DNA from: Nageia nagi
Taxonomy: Eukaryota; Pinophyta
NCBI GenBank assembly: GCA_050084985.1
Contig: JBITNC010000001.1
Coordinates: 39,246,001 to 39,310,000, forward strand
DNA length: 64,000 nucleotides
Direction: 5' to 3'
Position numbers and translations under genes: made by a program. Within the stretch, counting starts at the first letter, position 1, and the number at the start of each line of letters is the position of its first letter. The notes beneath the pieces were generated by a model. It did not search any database and had not been told where the DNA came from. It saw nothing but the letters and a program-made list of their open reading frames with translations. Below are positions 1-10,789 of the stretch, piece after piece.

Positions 1-1
1 A

Positions 2-2113
2 CAAGCCAACAAAGAAAGAAATGAATTCCTAGAATAAGAAAAGAAAAGAATTCATAAAGAGCATGAGATTCAACTTCGCTTACAGGAATTACAACTTAAA
101 GAATTAGAGAATGAAAAAATAAAAAGGGAACAATATCTACGTATGGAGAAAGAAAAACAAAGACAGTGGGATGAATATCAAAAAATAAAGAATTTGAAAT
201 CGAAAACTCCTGAAGGGAGTCAAATACAAAGATATCGAGATCCTTACTTAGATAAATAGGAAGCGATGGATAGGGAGACAGCCATTTTACTAAAAAAGGA
301 TATAGATAAGGAATTAGAACTACAAAAATTATATGATAAACAAAAGCAAGATTCTATTAAAATTTGGGTGGAACAAACTCAAAATCAAATAAGACAACCT
401 GACTACAAAGTAAGAGATCTACACAAGAAAGGGATATCTCAAAGACCTCCTAGAATACCTATTTCGTGATGACATTCACCTTTTAAAATATTGCCTCCAC
501 CATCATCGGAGTTTCCTTCTGACCATGAGTCTTATACTTCAAGATCAATTTTTGAAAAGAATCTGAATACTCGAAGACATCATAGACACACTCAAGGTCA
601 TAGAACTGATAAAGAATTAGAAGACTTTATGAAGGACTTTATAAATCGAGAAATAAATATTCAAGGACTTCAAAAGTTGAATTATAAGAATATTTGCAAT
701 GAACCTATTCATCCAAGTGTTCCAAAAAAGAAACTACAATATAGGTTTGAATTTCCTAAGATAGAATCATTTAAAGGAAGAGAAGACCCCAAAGAACATT
801 TGAGAAAGTTTACATTTTCTAGTTATCAGATAGCCAATGATGACTCATTAATGTTACGTATATTTCCTATGGCACTCGCAAGCCAAGCTTTGGATTGGTA
901 TAATAGTTTACCTATGCATAGTTTATATACGTTTGAACAATTGGCTAATCAATTTCTTGAACATTTTAGGATCAATATTAAAGAAAGATCTTCAATTACT
1001 GATCTTACAAGATTGCAACAATTTCTTGACGAAACCATACAAGATTACATCTCAAGATGGCGTGCTATACTCACTAGTATGCCTTATACAATACCATAGG
1101 AGGAATTGATTAAATTATTTAGTCAAAGTTGTCTAAGACCAATAGCTAGTGTTCTCCAAATTCAACAACATAAAACTTTTGAAGAAGCTATTGCTCAAGC
1201 AATAGTTATAGAAAGAGTTAAAATTCAAGATGGAGAACTAAAGCTCAAGAAAAAAGAATACAAAAAGGGTAATCAACATGAAAATAGTACTAAACAACCA
1301 TAGAATAATCAAATAGCTATGACAGAAGACTCTGATCAAGATGCAAAAATTAAAGAAAATTTTGAACCTAAGCCTAAAAGAAATTTTACTCCATTATCAG
1401 AACCATTATCCGAAATACTTAAAAAACTATGTGATAATGGTATGATTAGATTACCTGATATAAAACCTAAAAATCCTAACGCTAAGGGAAGTAAATGGTA
1501 TAAAGAAAATGAATTTTATGCTTATCATAGACAAAAAGGACATAATACAAATAGATGTCGAACTTTACAACATAAAATTCAAGACTTGATAGATATTCAA
1601 AAGATAGATGTGGATAATCCTGTTGTGCCTTCGAATCAAAATTTAGGGATATATCAAAACCCCTTACCTTCACATTAGGCTAACAATGTAGCAACCATCC
1701 CAGACCAAATGAACTGTACATGGAATAATAAGGATACACCATTTATAGGGACTATAGACGATTCAATACATATGATTGGTATAGCTACAAGAGTGCAAGA
1801 ATATCAAAATAAACAGGATGATCCACGAAAAAATCAATCGATATCAAACCCAATTAATGTACAACCTATACCTCCTCCACAACAACTTAGAGTTTCGATA
1901 AAAGGTGCTCTTCAATGACAATTAAAAATGTCTCCAGTTAAGATGACTTTATTGGAATTATTACAACAGTCTGAGAGTTATAGGGAGGCTATGAATCAAA
2001 TTTTACAAGAAATTAAAGTGGATATTAGTAACCCCGATAATTTTACTTCAATAGTTGAAAGTTTGAAGATATCTCAACAACCTAGCATCAACTTTAAGAA
2101 TAAGAGAAATTAA
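2..2113 (+). pseudogene. gag: gag polyprotein of the first Tat element, interrupted by stops
   Basis: The frame is continuous apart from stops near 35, 257, 467, 470, 1097, 1301, 1676 and 1916, with a final stop at 2111. The first 400 bases encode a highly charged Lys/Glu/Gln-rich segment likely to form a coiled coil. A retrotransposon-gag capsid domain follows at about 735-1095, with the typical string ALDWYNSL and the later IQDYISRWRAIL. Around 1500-1590 the sequence FYAYHRQKGHNTNRC resembles the C-x2-H-x4-H-x4-C knuckle of Tat gags with its first Cys replaced by Phe. Gag would package the element RNA. The 5' end is cut by the window edge. Confidence 0.85.
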
Positions 2114-2727
2114 ATAATGATGGACCAGGCGGACTTGATCCACCTTTACATATAATTGGTAAAGTAGATGGGAAATTATTTAAAAGAATTCTAATAGATG
2201 AAGGTTCAACTATAAATATAATTTCAGATGCTACATACAAAAATTTGAATTTATCAGATTCGCTTATCTTAGCTCCTTCTTTACAAATTAGGAAGTTTAA
2301 TGATGCAGTGTGTTCAACTTTGGGATCAATAGTGCCGTCGATTATAGTAGGGGCTAGAACTGTTCAAACTTTATTACATATAATTGAAGGAAATATTATA
2401 CAATACAACATTCTTTTAGGACATCCATGGATTAGAGAAATACAATGTGTTCCATCAACCTATCATGGATGTTTAAAATACACCTACAAAGATAAAGTTC
2501 ATTATGTGTTTAAAGATCTAGATCCTTACTCACATTGTAATTTGATTTTTGATTCGAATAAAGTGACCTTACCATCTCCTAACTTATCAACTATATTAAT
2601 GAACAAAAGTACAGATCAATCTGAAGTCATAAAAGGAAAAGGTGATATAGTTATACAAGATAAAGATACTTGGGAAAAGGTTGCTAAAGCTTTGGATGAA
2701 AAGTATGGAGCTTCTTCATCAAAATAA
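2104..2727 (+). pseudogene. Aspartic protease domain of the first Tat element
   Basis: The frame switches from the gag frame to the pol frame near 2100, so a frameshift or a programmed shift separates gag from protease. The active-site segment reads ILIDEGSTINII (about 2188-2223). Family members normally have D-S/T-G or D-G-G, so the second position has become Glu. The flap and closing region ends in ILLGHPWI (about 2410-2433), the usual LGRPWI-like signature. The frame ends with TAA at 2725, which sits where a Gln codon would be expected and could be a C-to-T change. The protease would cut the Gag-Pol polyprotein. As it stands it is probably inactive. Confidence 0.8.
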
Positions 2728-3864
2728 GTAAATACTACATCTAATAATGAATTTTCCCATGGATATCCAGTAAAAGTTAAATTAAGGGATTTAGGGATGG
2801 GAGAATATGACATAGATGATGTGGTATTTAATATACCTTCATTACAAGAAGTGGGTAAATTATATGAATCACCTAGTGTGATTGAACAAATAGTACCTTT
2901 AGGAGAAGTACCTAATCAGACAATGTTCATTTATGCGGGGATAGTAGATCCTATGTCAACAATACCCAATCAAACATATGAAGAAAATTTCGATAATGAT
3001 ATGAAATATTTATCGCCATGTTCAAGAGCATTTGTCTTAAACTATTTCAACAAATGTAATTGGCAAGGACGAGGATTGGGTCGATATGAACAGGGTCCAC
3101 GAGAGATAATTGAATTACAATATCAAGATCCCACTGATAAAAGTGGATTAGGTTATCAAAATGAATGTAAAAATCTTGCTAAATTGGAAAATTTGAGAGA
3201 AGAGAATTTGGATTATAATGAAGAAATTTTACAAAAAGAATCCATAGTACAAGAAATTATCGATATAAGAGAAGAACAACTAAGTGAAATGGATGTCTTA
3301 GAGGGTGTTGAAATGCTCTTTATCAATAATATTGAGCCATCCTGGAATCATTCAGGTTTACCAAGTGATATACAAGAAAAGGTAAGTATAAATGTCAAAT
3401 CATCAATCAGTCTATATTCAGATATACCATCGATAAATATGGTTACAATAAAAGAGAATGACATTGAAGATCAAAATAATGAACAAATAGATGAAGTTAA
3501 TGAAAATCAAAATTTAATTAAAATAATAGCCAATACTTCTACAGATGAAGTAATTGTTGATTTTTCTCTTATATCATCCAATCCCTCTATACATGAGTTC
3601 AAAAACATAGATCACATATTTGGTTCCTATGAAAATCAAGTATGCACGAATGAACAAACTCAAGAATACGATGAAGAATATAGTGTTAACGACAATGACT
3701 GGATACTAGTACCAAATCAATTAGAAGAAGGGTCGCATATGCTTACTGAAAAAGTCTTAGAAATAAATATTAGTAATGATCCTCAAAATCCTAAAATTAT
3801 TCAATTAGGAGAAAACCTCATGGAAAATGAGCAAGAAGAGATTATAACCTTATTAAAAGAATGA
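2728..3864 (+). pseudogene. Protease-RT linker of Tat element with G-patch-like segment
   Basis: This is an acidic, low-complexity linker of about 375 codons in the pol frame, open from 2728 to the TGA at 3862. At about 3058-3096 it encodes NWQGRGLGRYEQG and at 3139-3159 KSGLGYQ. This spacing of aromatic and Gly residues resembles the G-patch found between protease and RT in plant Tat/Ogre elements and some retroviruses, which is thought to bind nucleic acid. The rest (3160-3860) is rich in Glu, Asn and Ile and I recognise no domain in it. The frame runs directly into the RT, with the typical LLKE-EEVFAWSY sequence broken by the TGA. Confidence 0.65.
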
Positions 3865-4644
3865 GAAGAGGTGTTTGCATGGTCATATGCGGACATGCCT
3901 GGAATAGATTCCAAGTTAGTAGTACATAATTTAGCCTTAAAGCCTAATGCTAAACCGGTTAAACAGAAATTACATAAAATGCATCCTACTATAGCTTTAA
4001 TGGTAAAAGAAGAACTCCAAAAATTATTAGAAGCTAAATTCATACAACCTATAGACTACTCAGATTGGATATCCAATATGGTACCTGTGAAAAAACCAAG
4101 TGGAAAAATAAGAATATGCATAGATTTTTGGGATCTTAACAAAGCTTGTCCTAAAAATGATTTCCCTCTACCTAGCATTGATAGTTTGATAGATTTGATA
4201 GTAGGACATGATATGTTATCATTAATGGACGGGTTTTTTGGTTTTAATCAAATAAAAATAGCTACCGAGGATCAACATAAAATGGCCTTTATAACTCCTT
4301 GGGGTACCTTTTGTTATAAAGTTATGCCTTTTGGATTAAAAAATGCCAGGGCAACTTATCAAAGGGCTATGACTTACAAATTCCATGATTATATGCATGA
4401 CATAGTAGAAGATTATGTCGATGATGTGTTGGTTAGATCTAAATATCGAGTAAATCATGGAAAGGACCTAATTAAAGTCTTGGATAGGTTATTAAAGCAT
4501 AAAGTAAGATTAAATCTAAAAAAATGTGTCTTTGGTGTAACTTCAGGAAAATTATTAGGATTTATTGTGTCTCGAAGAGGAATTGAAATAGATCCTAATA
4601 AAGTGAAGGCGGTAATAGACATGCCACCTCCTGCAAATCTAAAA
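3865..4644 (+). pseudogene. Reverse transcriptase domain of the first Tat element
   Basis: The 260-codon open segment starts in VFAWSYADMPGID, the standard N-terminal edge of Tat RTs. Next come KPSGKIRICIDFWDLNKACPK (the R-x-CID-x-x-DLN motif, with Trp where Tyr or Arg is usual) and the catalytic YVDD box at 4414-4425. The last identifiable string is MPPPANLK at the thumb/connection boundary. The first catalytic Asp region reads SLMDGFFGFNQI (about 4219-4254), close to the family's LDxxSGYNQI, and the Asp is kept. The segment is terminated by TAA at 4645 and TAG at 4651. Its role would be copying element RNA into cDNA. Confidence 0.92.
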
Positions 4645-5310
4645 TAATTATAGAGTTTACAAGGCAAGTTACAAGCCATTAGAAGGTTTATAGCCCAACT
4701 TTCTGATAAATGTAAACCATTTACAAAATTATTAAAAAAGGGAGTAGAATATCATTGGGGCAAAGAGCAACAAGATGCATTCGATGAAATTAAAACATAT
4801 TTATTATTGCCTCCTGTCTTAAGTACACCAAGAAAAGATATACCCTTTTTATTATACATCTCTGCTACTAAAAATGCTTTAGGAACAATGCTTGCCCAAA
4901 AGAATGAACATAATAAAGAGCAAGCTATATATTATCTGAGTAGAACCCTAGTGAGCTACGAGATTAAATACATATATTTGGAAAAATTATGTCTTGCTAT
5001 CATTTTTGCTACTAAAAAACTCTGACATTATATGCTTAATCATATGACATATGTCATCTCTAAAATGGATCCATTGAAATATATGATGAATAAAACATAT
5101 CAAAATTCAAGAACTGCAAAGTGGATAATGCACCTGACTGAATTCGATTTACATTTTATGGGACAAAAGTCAATAAAAGGATAAGTAATTATTGATTATC
5201 TCACTGATGCTCCATTGCAAGATGATGAACCCCTTGTTATTGAATTACCTAATGATGGGGTGTTTCAACTAGATGAAATTGAAATACCTATAGAACCTGA
5301 AGATGATTGG
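4645..5310 (+). pseudogene. RNase H (gypsy type) of the first Tat element
   Basis: After the two stops the pol frame continues with SLQGKLQAIRRFIAQLSDKC and KPFTKLLKKG, the usual connection to RNase H. Then come LLLYISATKNALGTMLAQ and IYYLSRTL, which correspond to the D-A-x-x-x-A-x-G and Y-x-SR-x-L strings of the Ty3/gypsy RNase H. The first catalytic Asp of the family (usually L-x-x-D-A) is not obvious; the sequence has ISATKNA. Stops at 5023 (TGA, where family members have the Arg of KLRHYM) and 5182 (TAA) interrupt it. RNase H removes template RNA during reverse transcription. Confidence 0.85.
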
Positions 5311-5700
5311 GATATGACAATACACTTTGATGGTTCTCGATGTGAATAAGGTGGTGGAGCAGGTGTCATATTTATAACCCCGCAAGGGATCCCCATACTG
5401 TATTTGTTTAAATTAAAATTTCCTTATACTAATAATAATGCAGAATATGAAGCTCTGATATTAGCATTAAGAACTACCGTTAAATTAAAACTTAAAAGAA
5501 TTAAGATTACCAGAGATTCTTTACTCATCCTCAATCAAGTGAAAGGAATCTATCAATGTAAAGAACCTTTACTTCAAAAGTATAAAGCGCTAGTTGAAAA
5601 ATTATTAAAATCTTTTGACCAATTTAGTATAGAAGCGGCACCAAGATCATCTAATAGATTTGCAGATGCTATGGCTTCTATTGCATCTCTTATCCCATAG
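5311..5700 (+). pseudogene. Archaeal-type second RNase H (Tat-lineage marker)
   Basis: This domain begins with the FDGS box (about 5326-5337) and continues GGGAGVIFITPQG, YTNNNAEYEALILAL, ITRDSLLILNQVKG and NRFADAMASIASL. The four expected acidic residues are all visible: Asp of FDGS, Glu of AEYEAL, Asp of TRDSLL and Asp of RFADAMAS. Its position between the gypsy RNase H and the integrase is the accepted diagnostic of Tat elements. A stop at 5347 (TAA) and another at 5698 (TAG) break the frame. The functional advantage of the second RNase H in this lineage is unsettled. Confidence 0.88.
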
Positions 5701-7074
5701 GATCCTAAAAAATCTTCAATTCAAGTTGAGATAATTCAATTGTCTCAATCATCATTACAACAGGAAGATGAAGAAAAAGGTGTATTGAATATTGACATAA
5801 CTGATAAAGATAATTGGTACAAGGAATTGATAGATTTTTTAAAATTTGGAACTCTTCCCACAAACCTTAATAAATCATCACAACAAGCATTTAAAATCAA
5901 AGCAACTAAATATTGTTTGATAGGGGATATCTTGCATCAACAAAATTTCAACGGTATTTTAATCAGATGTCTTGAATGTAATGATATTAAAAAGGCTATA
6001 TCCTTCGCTCATGATGGAACATGTGGAGGGCATTTTAACGGTGTTACGATTGTAAAACGATTAATTGGAATGGAGTATTATTGGCCTACTATGGAAAAGG
6101 ATTGTTGTGAATATGTTAAAAAATGTTTCAAATATCAACAATACACTCATTTATTTTCACAACCATCTCAAGAACTACACCCTACACAATCACTTTGGCC
6201 ATTCTCTAAATGGGCATTAGACTTAATAGGACAAATTACACCTACGTCTTCTGGTGGACACAAGTTCATCATCACAGCAACTGAATATTTTACTAAGTGG
6301 GTAGAGGCTATTCCTATGACTTCCACCACTGGTTCAAGAATTACGGAATTTATAGAAAACTATATTATATGTAGATTCGGTATACCGAACCAATTAATTA
6401 TGGATAATGGAAAGAATTTTAAAAATAAGTATGCAAAATAAGTATGTGATAAGTATAACATTAAACAAAGTTTTTCCACTCCGTATTATCCACAAGGCAA
6501 TGAACAGGTAGAGGCTACTAATAAAACTATTCGGAACATCTTAGCAAAAATAGTAAATGATTCTCATAGAGATTGGCATATGCAAATATCGAAGGCCTTA
6601 TGGGCTTATCGTACCAGTGTACGCACCCCTATTGGGGCAACACCATTCTCTTTAGTATATGGAACAGAAGCCATCCTACCTATAGAACTTGAGATACCAT
6701 CCCTTAGAGTAAATCTAAGTGAGCAAAATTTCGATGAAGAAGTAAGACGAACTCGCTTAGATCAGTTGTTACTTTTAGATGAAAAATGTATTAATGCTTT
6801 AGAACATATGCGTGTTTATCAGAAGAGGATAAAATGAGCTTTTGATAAAAGGGCTTTAATTCGTGAGTTCAAAATAGGTGATTTAGTTTTAAAAGAAAAT
6901 CAACAAACTTCACGAATAGAACAATAGCTTAGAGATAAGTTTGCTTCAAATTGGTTAGGACCATATATCATTAAGAAAAAATTCGGTAGAGGAACTTATC
7001 ATCTATCATATTTAGAAGGAAATGAAGAGTGTAAACCTATAAATATCATGCATCTTCGACCCTTCCATATATAA
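5701..7074 (+). pseudogene. Integrase of the first Tat element
   Basis: The N-terminal zinc-binding part is at about 6010-6160 (HDGTCGGHFNG, then CCEYVKKCFKYQQ). The second Cys of the final C-x2-C is replaced by Tyr or Gln, so zinc binding is probably lost. The catalytic triad is visible: Asp at 6220-6222 (WALDLIG), Asp at 6403-6405 (IMDNGKNF) and Glu at 6511-6513 (QVEATNK). The C-terminal GPY/F module reads SNWLGPYIIKKKFGRGTYHL (about 6950-7010), and the frame ends HLRPFHI at the TAA at 7072. In-frame stops occur at 6439, 6835 and 6925. I see no chromodomain, as expected for Tat. Integrase inserts the cDNA into the chromosome. Confidence 0.9.
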
Positions 7075-7159
7075 AAAAAAAAAAAAGTGTACATTAGTTT
7101 TCTTTCATCTTATTTTATTGTTGAATTAATAAATAAATAAAAGTATTGATATTTGTCAA

Positions 7160-8403
7160 GTGTTAATGACTAAAATAGAAAGGATGAATCTGGCAAAGGA
7201 ATCTGCTGACGATAGCATAATGCCACCACAAGTACAATTTCCACCACCAAGATATCCAGGTGATTTAGCATTGACATATTTACAACATGGATTTGATCTT
7301 GATCTTTTAAATTATTTACAATTGACTATTGATGAACAATATGAAAGAACATACCATATGTTTAGTATAGAAATAATGATTGGGAATTCACTTTTTATGG
7401 ATATGAAGTAAGCATTATTTTAGATCCACAAATCTATTTCACCCATATGGAAAGAATATCACAAGAAATAATGGTTTTCTGCCTACAATGGCCCTATGGA
7501 ATACCGAGAATCATTATAAATTGCCAATTAACTGAGTACTCATTCTTTTTAGCAATGCAGAAACATGTTAAACAATTAACCAAAAGCCTAGAATGGATGG
7601 ATGAAATTTTACATTATTTACCTCATAAAAGGGTGACTTATGATTTTTCAAATACCTTTGTGGCTTTTTCTCCTAGAACATCACAACAATACTATAGGCA
7701 AATTCACAAATTTTCTCGCATGCAAATGCAACACATAATTCGGAAACGAAAGTTGGAAGAAAGGCAAGCTTGTCGTATTGCCGAACTTACAATGATGAAT
7801 CAAATAAGGGTTAGAAACGAAATCATCGAAAAACTATCAAAAGAACATAAAGTGTGGAATAATGGAAGTTATCTTCCAGGCTTCAAAAGTAGGTATGACA
7901 AAGATATCTTTATGAAAGTTATTTGTAATGTCCCTACTCTTTTGTATTCAAATATCTTTTCCATGCCTCTTGAAATACAACAAAAAATGGCCTTGACATT
8001 CTATGATGCACACGAATCTTACGATTGGGATGTCAAAGTAAATGGATATCAAGTTATTGTTTGTATCAACGCATTTGAGCTATGGTGTGCTCCTAGCTCA
8101 GAATATGATTTAATGATATATTTCTATCTTTTGTGGCCTATAGAAAAGCCCAAAATAATTATTGATTGTACTCATCACCTGACTTTAAAATATCAAGAAC
8201 GAATCATTTCTATCACTCAAATTGTAACATCCGAACACTTAGATTATTGTATTCCAGAAATCTATCATAATCAAGTGGTATTGGATTTTAGTTTTTTGTT
8301 TAGTTCTACACATTGTTCATTCAATCCTGATGCAATCCAAACTCGATTTGAACGCGTCATGAATAGATTCCCTAGAAAAAATTACAAAATCCTAAAAAAT
8401 TAA
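7160..8403 (+). CDS. Unrecognised post-integrase ORF with an internal duplication
   Basis: This open frame begins 85 bases after the pol stop, on the same strand. It starts in one frame (ATG 7160) and passes to the pol frame near 7366-7375, so it now carries one frameshift. From there it is open to TAA at 8401, with an in-frame ATG at 7447 giving 318 codons. Two diverged copies of one domain are visible. Copy 1 has NDW (7375), FYGYEV, LQWP (Trp 7489), PRIIINC (Cys 7522) and YDFSNTF (7639). Copy 2 has YDW (8020), VNGYQV, LLWP (Trp 8134), PKIIIDC (Cys 8167) and LDFSFLF (8281). Three landmarks are exactly 645 bases apart and the last 642. A basic, Gln/Arg-rich stretch lies between them. I see no signal peptide or membrane segment, so it does not look like an envelope gene. 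It could be an extra retrotransposon gene or a captured host fragment; function unknown. Confidence 0.6.
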
Positions 8404-8822
8404 AAAATTATAAAACCTTAAAAAATTGAAAACTATAAAACACATAAAAATTATAAAATTATAAAATCTACCTAGATGGAAACATCTAGAGGTTACTTGG
8501 CAATTGGGTGCCCTGCCCTCGTATGATGTGAATATATGTTGCATGTCATTGTGAAAGTGATTATCCAGTAAATGTGTAAATGTGTGAAAAGGTCATTTTA
8601 GAATAATTTCCTTGTTATCACTACTTTCACCATGTCTTTTCTATTATAAAGAAATGATATACCATAGATGATAAAAAAACATAAAGTTTATGTTTGAGAG
8701 AAAATCCACAAACTCCAAGCACTTACAACATTAAGAAATTCTAAGAGAATTTGAATGAAATCATTCTAAGAGACATTAAGAGTGAAAGTTATGCATCTAT
8801 CCTATTATTTGCTTCATCTCGA

Positions 8823-8906
8823 ACCCAAGAATCATTTAAAAAAAAAAAGAGAAAAAAGAAAGAGATGACAAAAAAAAATGCTATATTATATCAATGATTC
8901 TTGGGT
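8823..8906. repeat. 14-bp perfect inverted repeat around a purine-rich loop
   Basis: ACCCAAGAATCATT at 8823-8836 is the exact reverse complement of AATGATTCTTGGGT at 8893-8906. The 56-base loop is almost pure A/G in its first half. In the RNA this could fold into a stem presenting the purine-rich run. Confidence 0.85.
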
Positions 8907-8924
8907 GATTACAATATCCTCTAC

Positions 8925-9002
8925 CGGGGCTATGGATGCTTGACTGGCAGTAGAGCAAGGTTGTAGCGGGATCGAGGGGTTAATCCTCATCGGGGCTATG
9001 GA
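8925..9002. repeat. Short direct repeat CGGGGCTATGGA, two copies
   Basis: CGGGGCTATGGA occurs at 8925-8936 and again at 8991-9002, 66 bases apart. Each is followed by a similar CTG-containing stretch (TGACTGGCAG / TGTCTGGAAA). It probably records a small tandem duplication in the element flank. Confidence 0.7.
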
Positions 9003-9368
9003 CACCTGTCTGGAAATGAGGCATACCTTACAAGTGGCGATATGTCCATTTTGGTTAATGACCTTGTTTCCTATGGACCTCTATACATTTCATACAGATA
9101 GACTAGCTTATTAATGTCTCTAGGATATTTCATCTCGAATGATCTAAGAAGGGAAATGAATCTCACTACACACACACTAGAGTTTGTAGATTTTTTATCA
9201 ACATATAACAATATTGTTTGATATCATCTTAGGTTGTTAAATCTTGAGATAAAGAAAGATAATATAGATGTTATCATAACTTGGTTATTAATCCAAAATC
9301 ACCTAATCTTTTGTCATAGTTTGTAATGTGTTTGTGTTTAGAATCATTTGTGTCATTTTGTTAAACCC

Positions 9369-9658
9369 ATCCCTTTTGAAAATATCATTACCTTTGAACA
9401 TTATTAAAATTGCTTTTCTTTGGAAAGGATAGGAATGATTCTTTATTGTTCCCCTAACCAAGATAAAGTTAATGTTCATTTACATCCATAAGTCACTAGT
9501 GTGTCATGTCAAGCTATTTTTACTATTATCTATTACCCTTGAACATTATAAAAATTGCTTTTCTTTGGAAAGGATAGGAATGATTCTTTATTGTTCCCCT
9601 GACCAAGATAAAGTTAATGTTCATCTACATCCATAAGTCACTAGTTTGTCATGTCAAG
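9369..9658. repeat. 145-bp tandem duplication, two copies
   Basis: The segment around 9391-9513 is repeated at about 9536-9658 with a constant 145-base offset (for example GAACATTAT at 9396 and GAACATTATA at 9541; CATGTCAAG ending at 9513 and 9658). The copies differ at only a handful of sites, so the duplication is younger than most decay in the neighbouring element. Confidence 0.9.
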
Positions 9659-9680
9659 AAGTTTGTATTGTAAAATTGCC

Positions 9681-10689
9681 AAGTATGGAAAATGATGCAT
9701 TTGATTCTGCAAAAATATAATAAAAATATGTCCTTAAATAACTTAACCTATTAAAAATTATGAATTGGTTTTAATTGATTTAGAAACCTATAATCGTACT
9801 TTTTGGGTTAACAAAATTTTTGAGTTTAAATAATATCATCAATCCCAAAATTTGTTGAAATATGTTAAAAATTTTTCATCATCCCCCCTTTCTACAATTA
9901 AAAATTTCATCATACATTTAAAAAAATTACGTCTATCATTAACATCTATTAAACATCAAGTAATTAAAAGACAATCAGGGTTTCTATATAAAAAAAACAC
10001 ATCCCTATTTTAAACAAAAATCTATATAAAAGAATGAAGTCATGAAAACAGAATCAACAAGAAAACATAAATATTAAAAAAATTATCTATCTATATATAC
10101 ATAAACATAGTCCATCAAAAGGTCACATAATATCATGTCATACAATAAAATACAAGGGTCCAATAACCCCCATAAGCAAATAAAATAACATCATGGGGAA
10201 AGGGTTAAACCTCAAAAAGGGCTACCCCAACCACCCGCCTTTTCCCTAGGACTACTCGGTCACCTCAAACCCTCTACTGGTCTTTTCCCATACCCTACAC
10301 GGAGGAGTAGTGCCCCCAAAGGATCCTATAGGACTACCCAATGCTAAGCTCGCACAAATCGAAAGAACCAACCGCCCCTAAAGGAGATGCCCCAAAGGGG
10401 GTACCCCTCCTGTAGATAGACCTCATGATCTCTAAGTCCTACTTGGGGATCCAACAGTGCCCCGTGCATTACTGCTTACCTGATACCTGAAATATCTATA
10501 GGTATAAAAACTATCTAGAGGGATAGGATACGAGGGCCCCCGGAGTAAAAGCCAGAACACCCCGTCAGCCATGACTATACTATACTACTATAAAAATCCA
10601 CTGTTGATTTAAAAGCCATGATGAACAACTAAAGGAACACCTCTGGAAATAGAGGCTGTTTCCAACTGATGATCTGAGCTCCCTGTAAA
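9681..10689. other. Unassigned stretch up to the assembly gap
   Basis: Positions 9681-10130 are plain AT-rich DNA. From about 10134 to the gap the + strand becomes unusually C-rich, with many CCCC and GGGG blocks (for example around 10200-10480), unlike anything else in the left half. It has no open frame of note. It may be part of another repeat in minus orientation whose remainder is in the gap, but I recognise no family. Confidence 0.5.
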
Positions 10690-10789
10690 NNNNNNNNNNN
10701 NNNNNNNNNNNNNNNNNNNNNNNNNNNNNNNNNNNNNNNNNNNNNNNNNNNNNNNNNNNNNNNNNNNNNNNNNNNNNNNNNNNNNNNNN
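10690..10789. other. Assembly gap, 100 N
   Basis: There are exactly 100 undetermined bases, the conventional filler for a gap of unknown size. Sequence composition differs on the two sides (C-rich to the left, AT-rich to the right), so the true distance and even the adjacency are uncertain. Confidence 0.99.

Larger units (their letters stand above)
1..8403 (+). mobile_element. Ty3/gypsy Tat-lineage LTR retrotransposon, decayed, 5' end outside window
   Basis: Domains run in the order gag, protease, linker with a G-patch-like segment, RT, RNase H, archaeal-type RNase H, integrase, then an extra open frame. A second RNase H between the ordinary RNase H and the integrase is the hallmark of the plant Tat lineage (Tat, Ogre, Retand). 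Gag lies in one frame (2-2113) and pol in another (2104-7074). Within each, almost all damage is single in-frame stop codons rather than frameshifts. The 5' LTR and primer site lie left of the window, and I could not fix the 3' LTR, so the right end given is only the end of the last open frame. The element must be inactive. Confidence 0.9.
8404..9680 (+). other. 3' non-coding flank or LTR region of the first Tat element, boundaries unresolved
   Basis: No coding is seen. The stretch contains a TATA-like CTATTATAAAG near 8641-8651, a purine-rich run at 8837-8870 that could be a polypurine tract, a 14-bp inverted repeat (8823-8836 with 8893-8906), a short repeated motif CGGGGCTATGGA at 8925 and 8991, and a 145-bp tandem duplication (9369-9658). 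These suit a 3' untranslated region and LTR, but the matching 5' LTR is outside the window, so the LTR ends cannot be set. Confidence 0.45.

Noticed and set aside
7447-8403. Post-integrase frame as a retroviral-type envelope gene
   Set aside because: No signal peptide, transmembrane segment or cleavage-like site is visible. The internal duplication and basic linker suggest a soluble protein.
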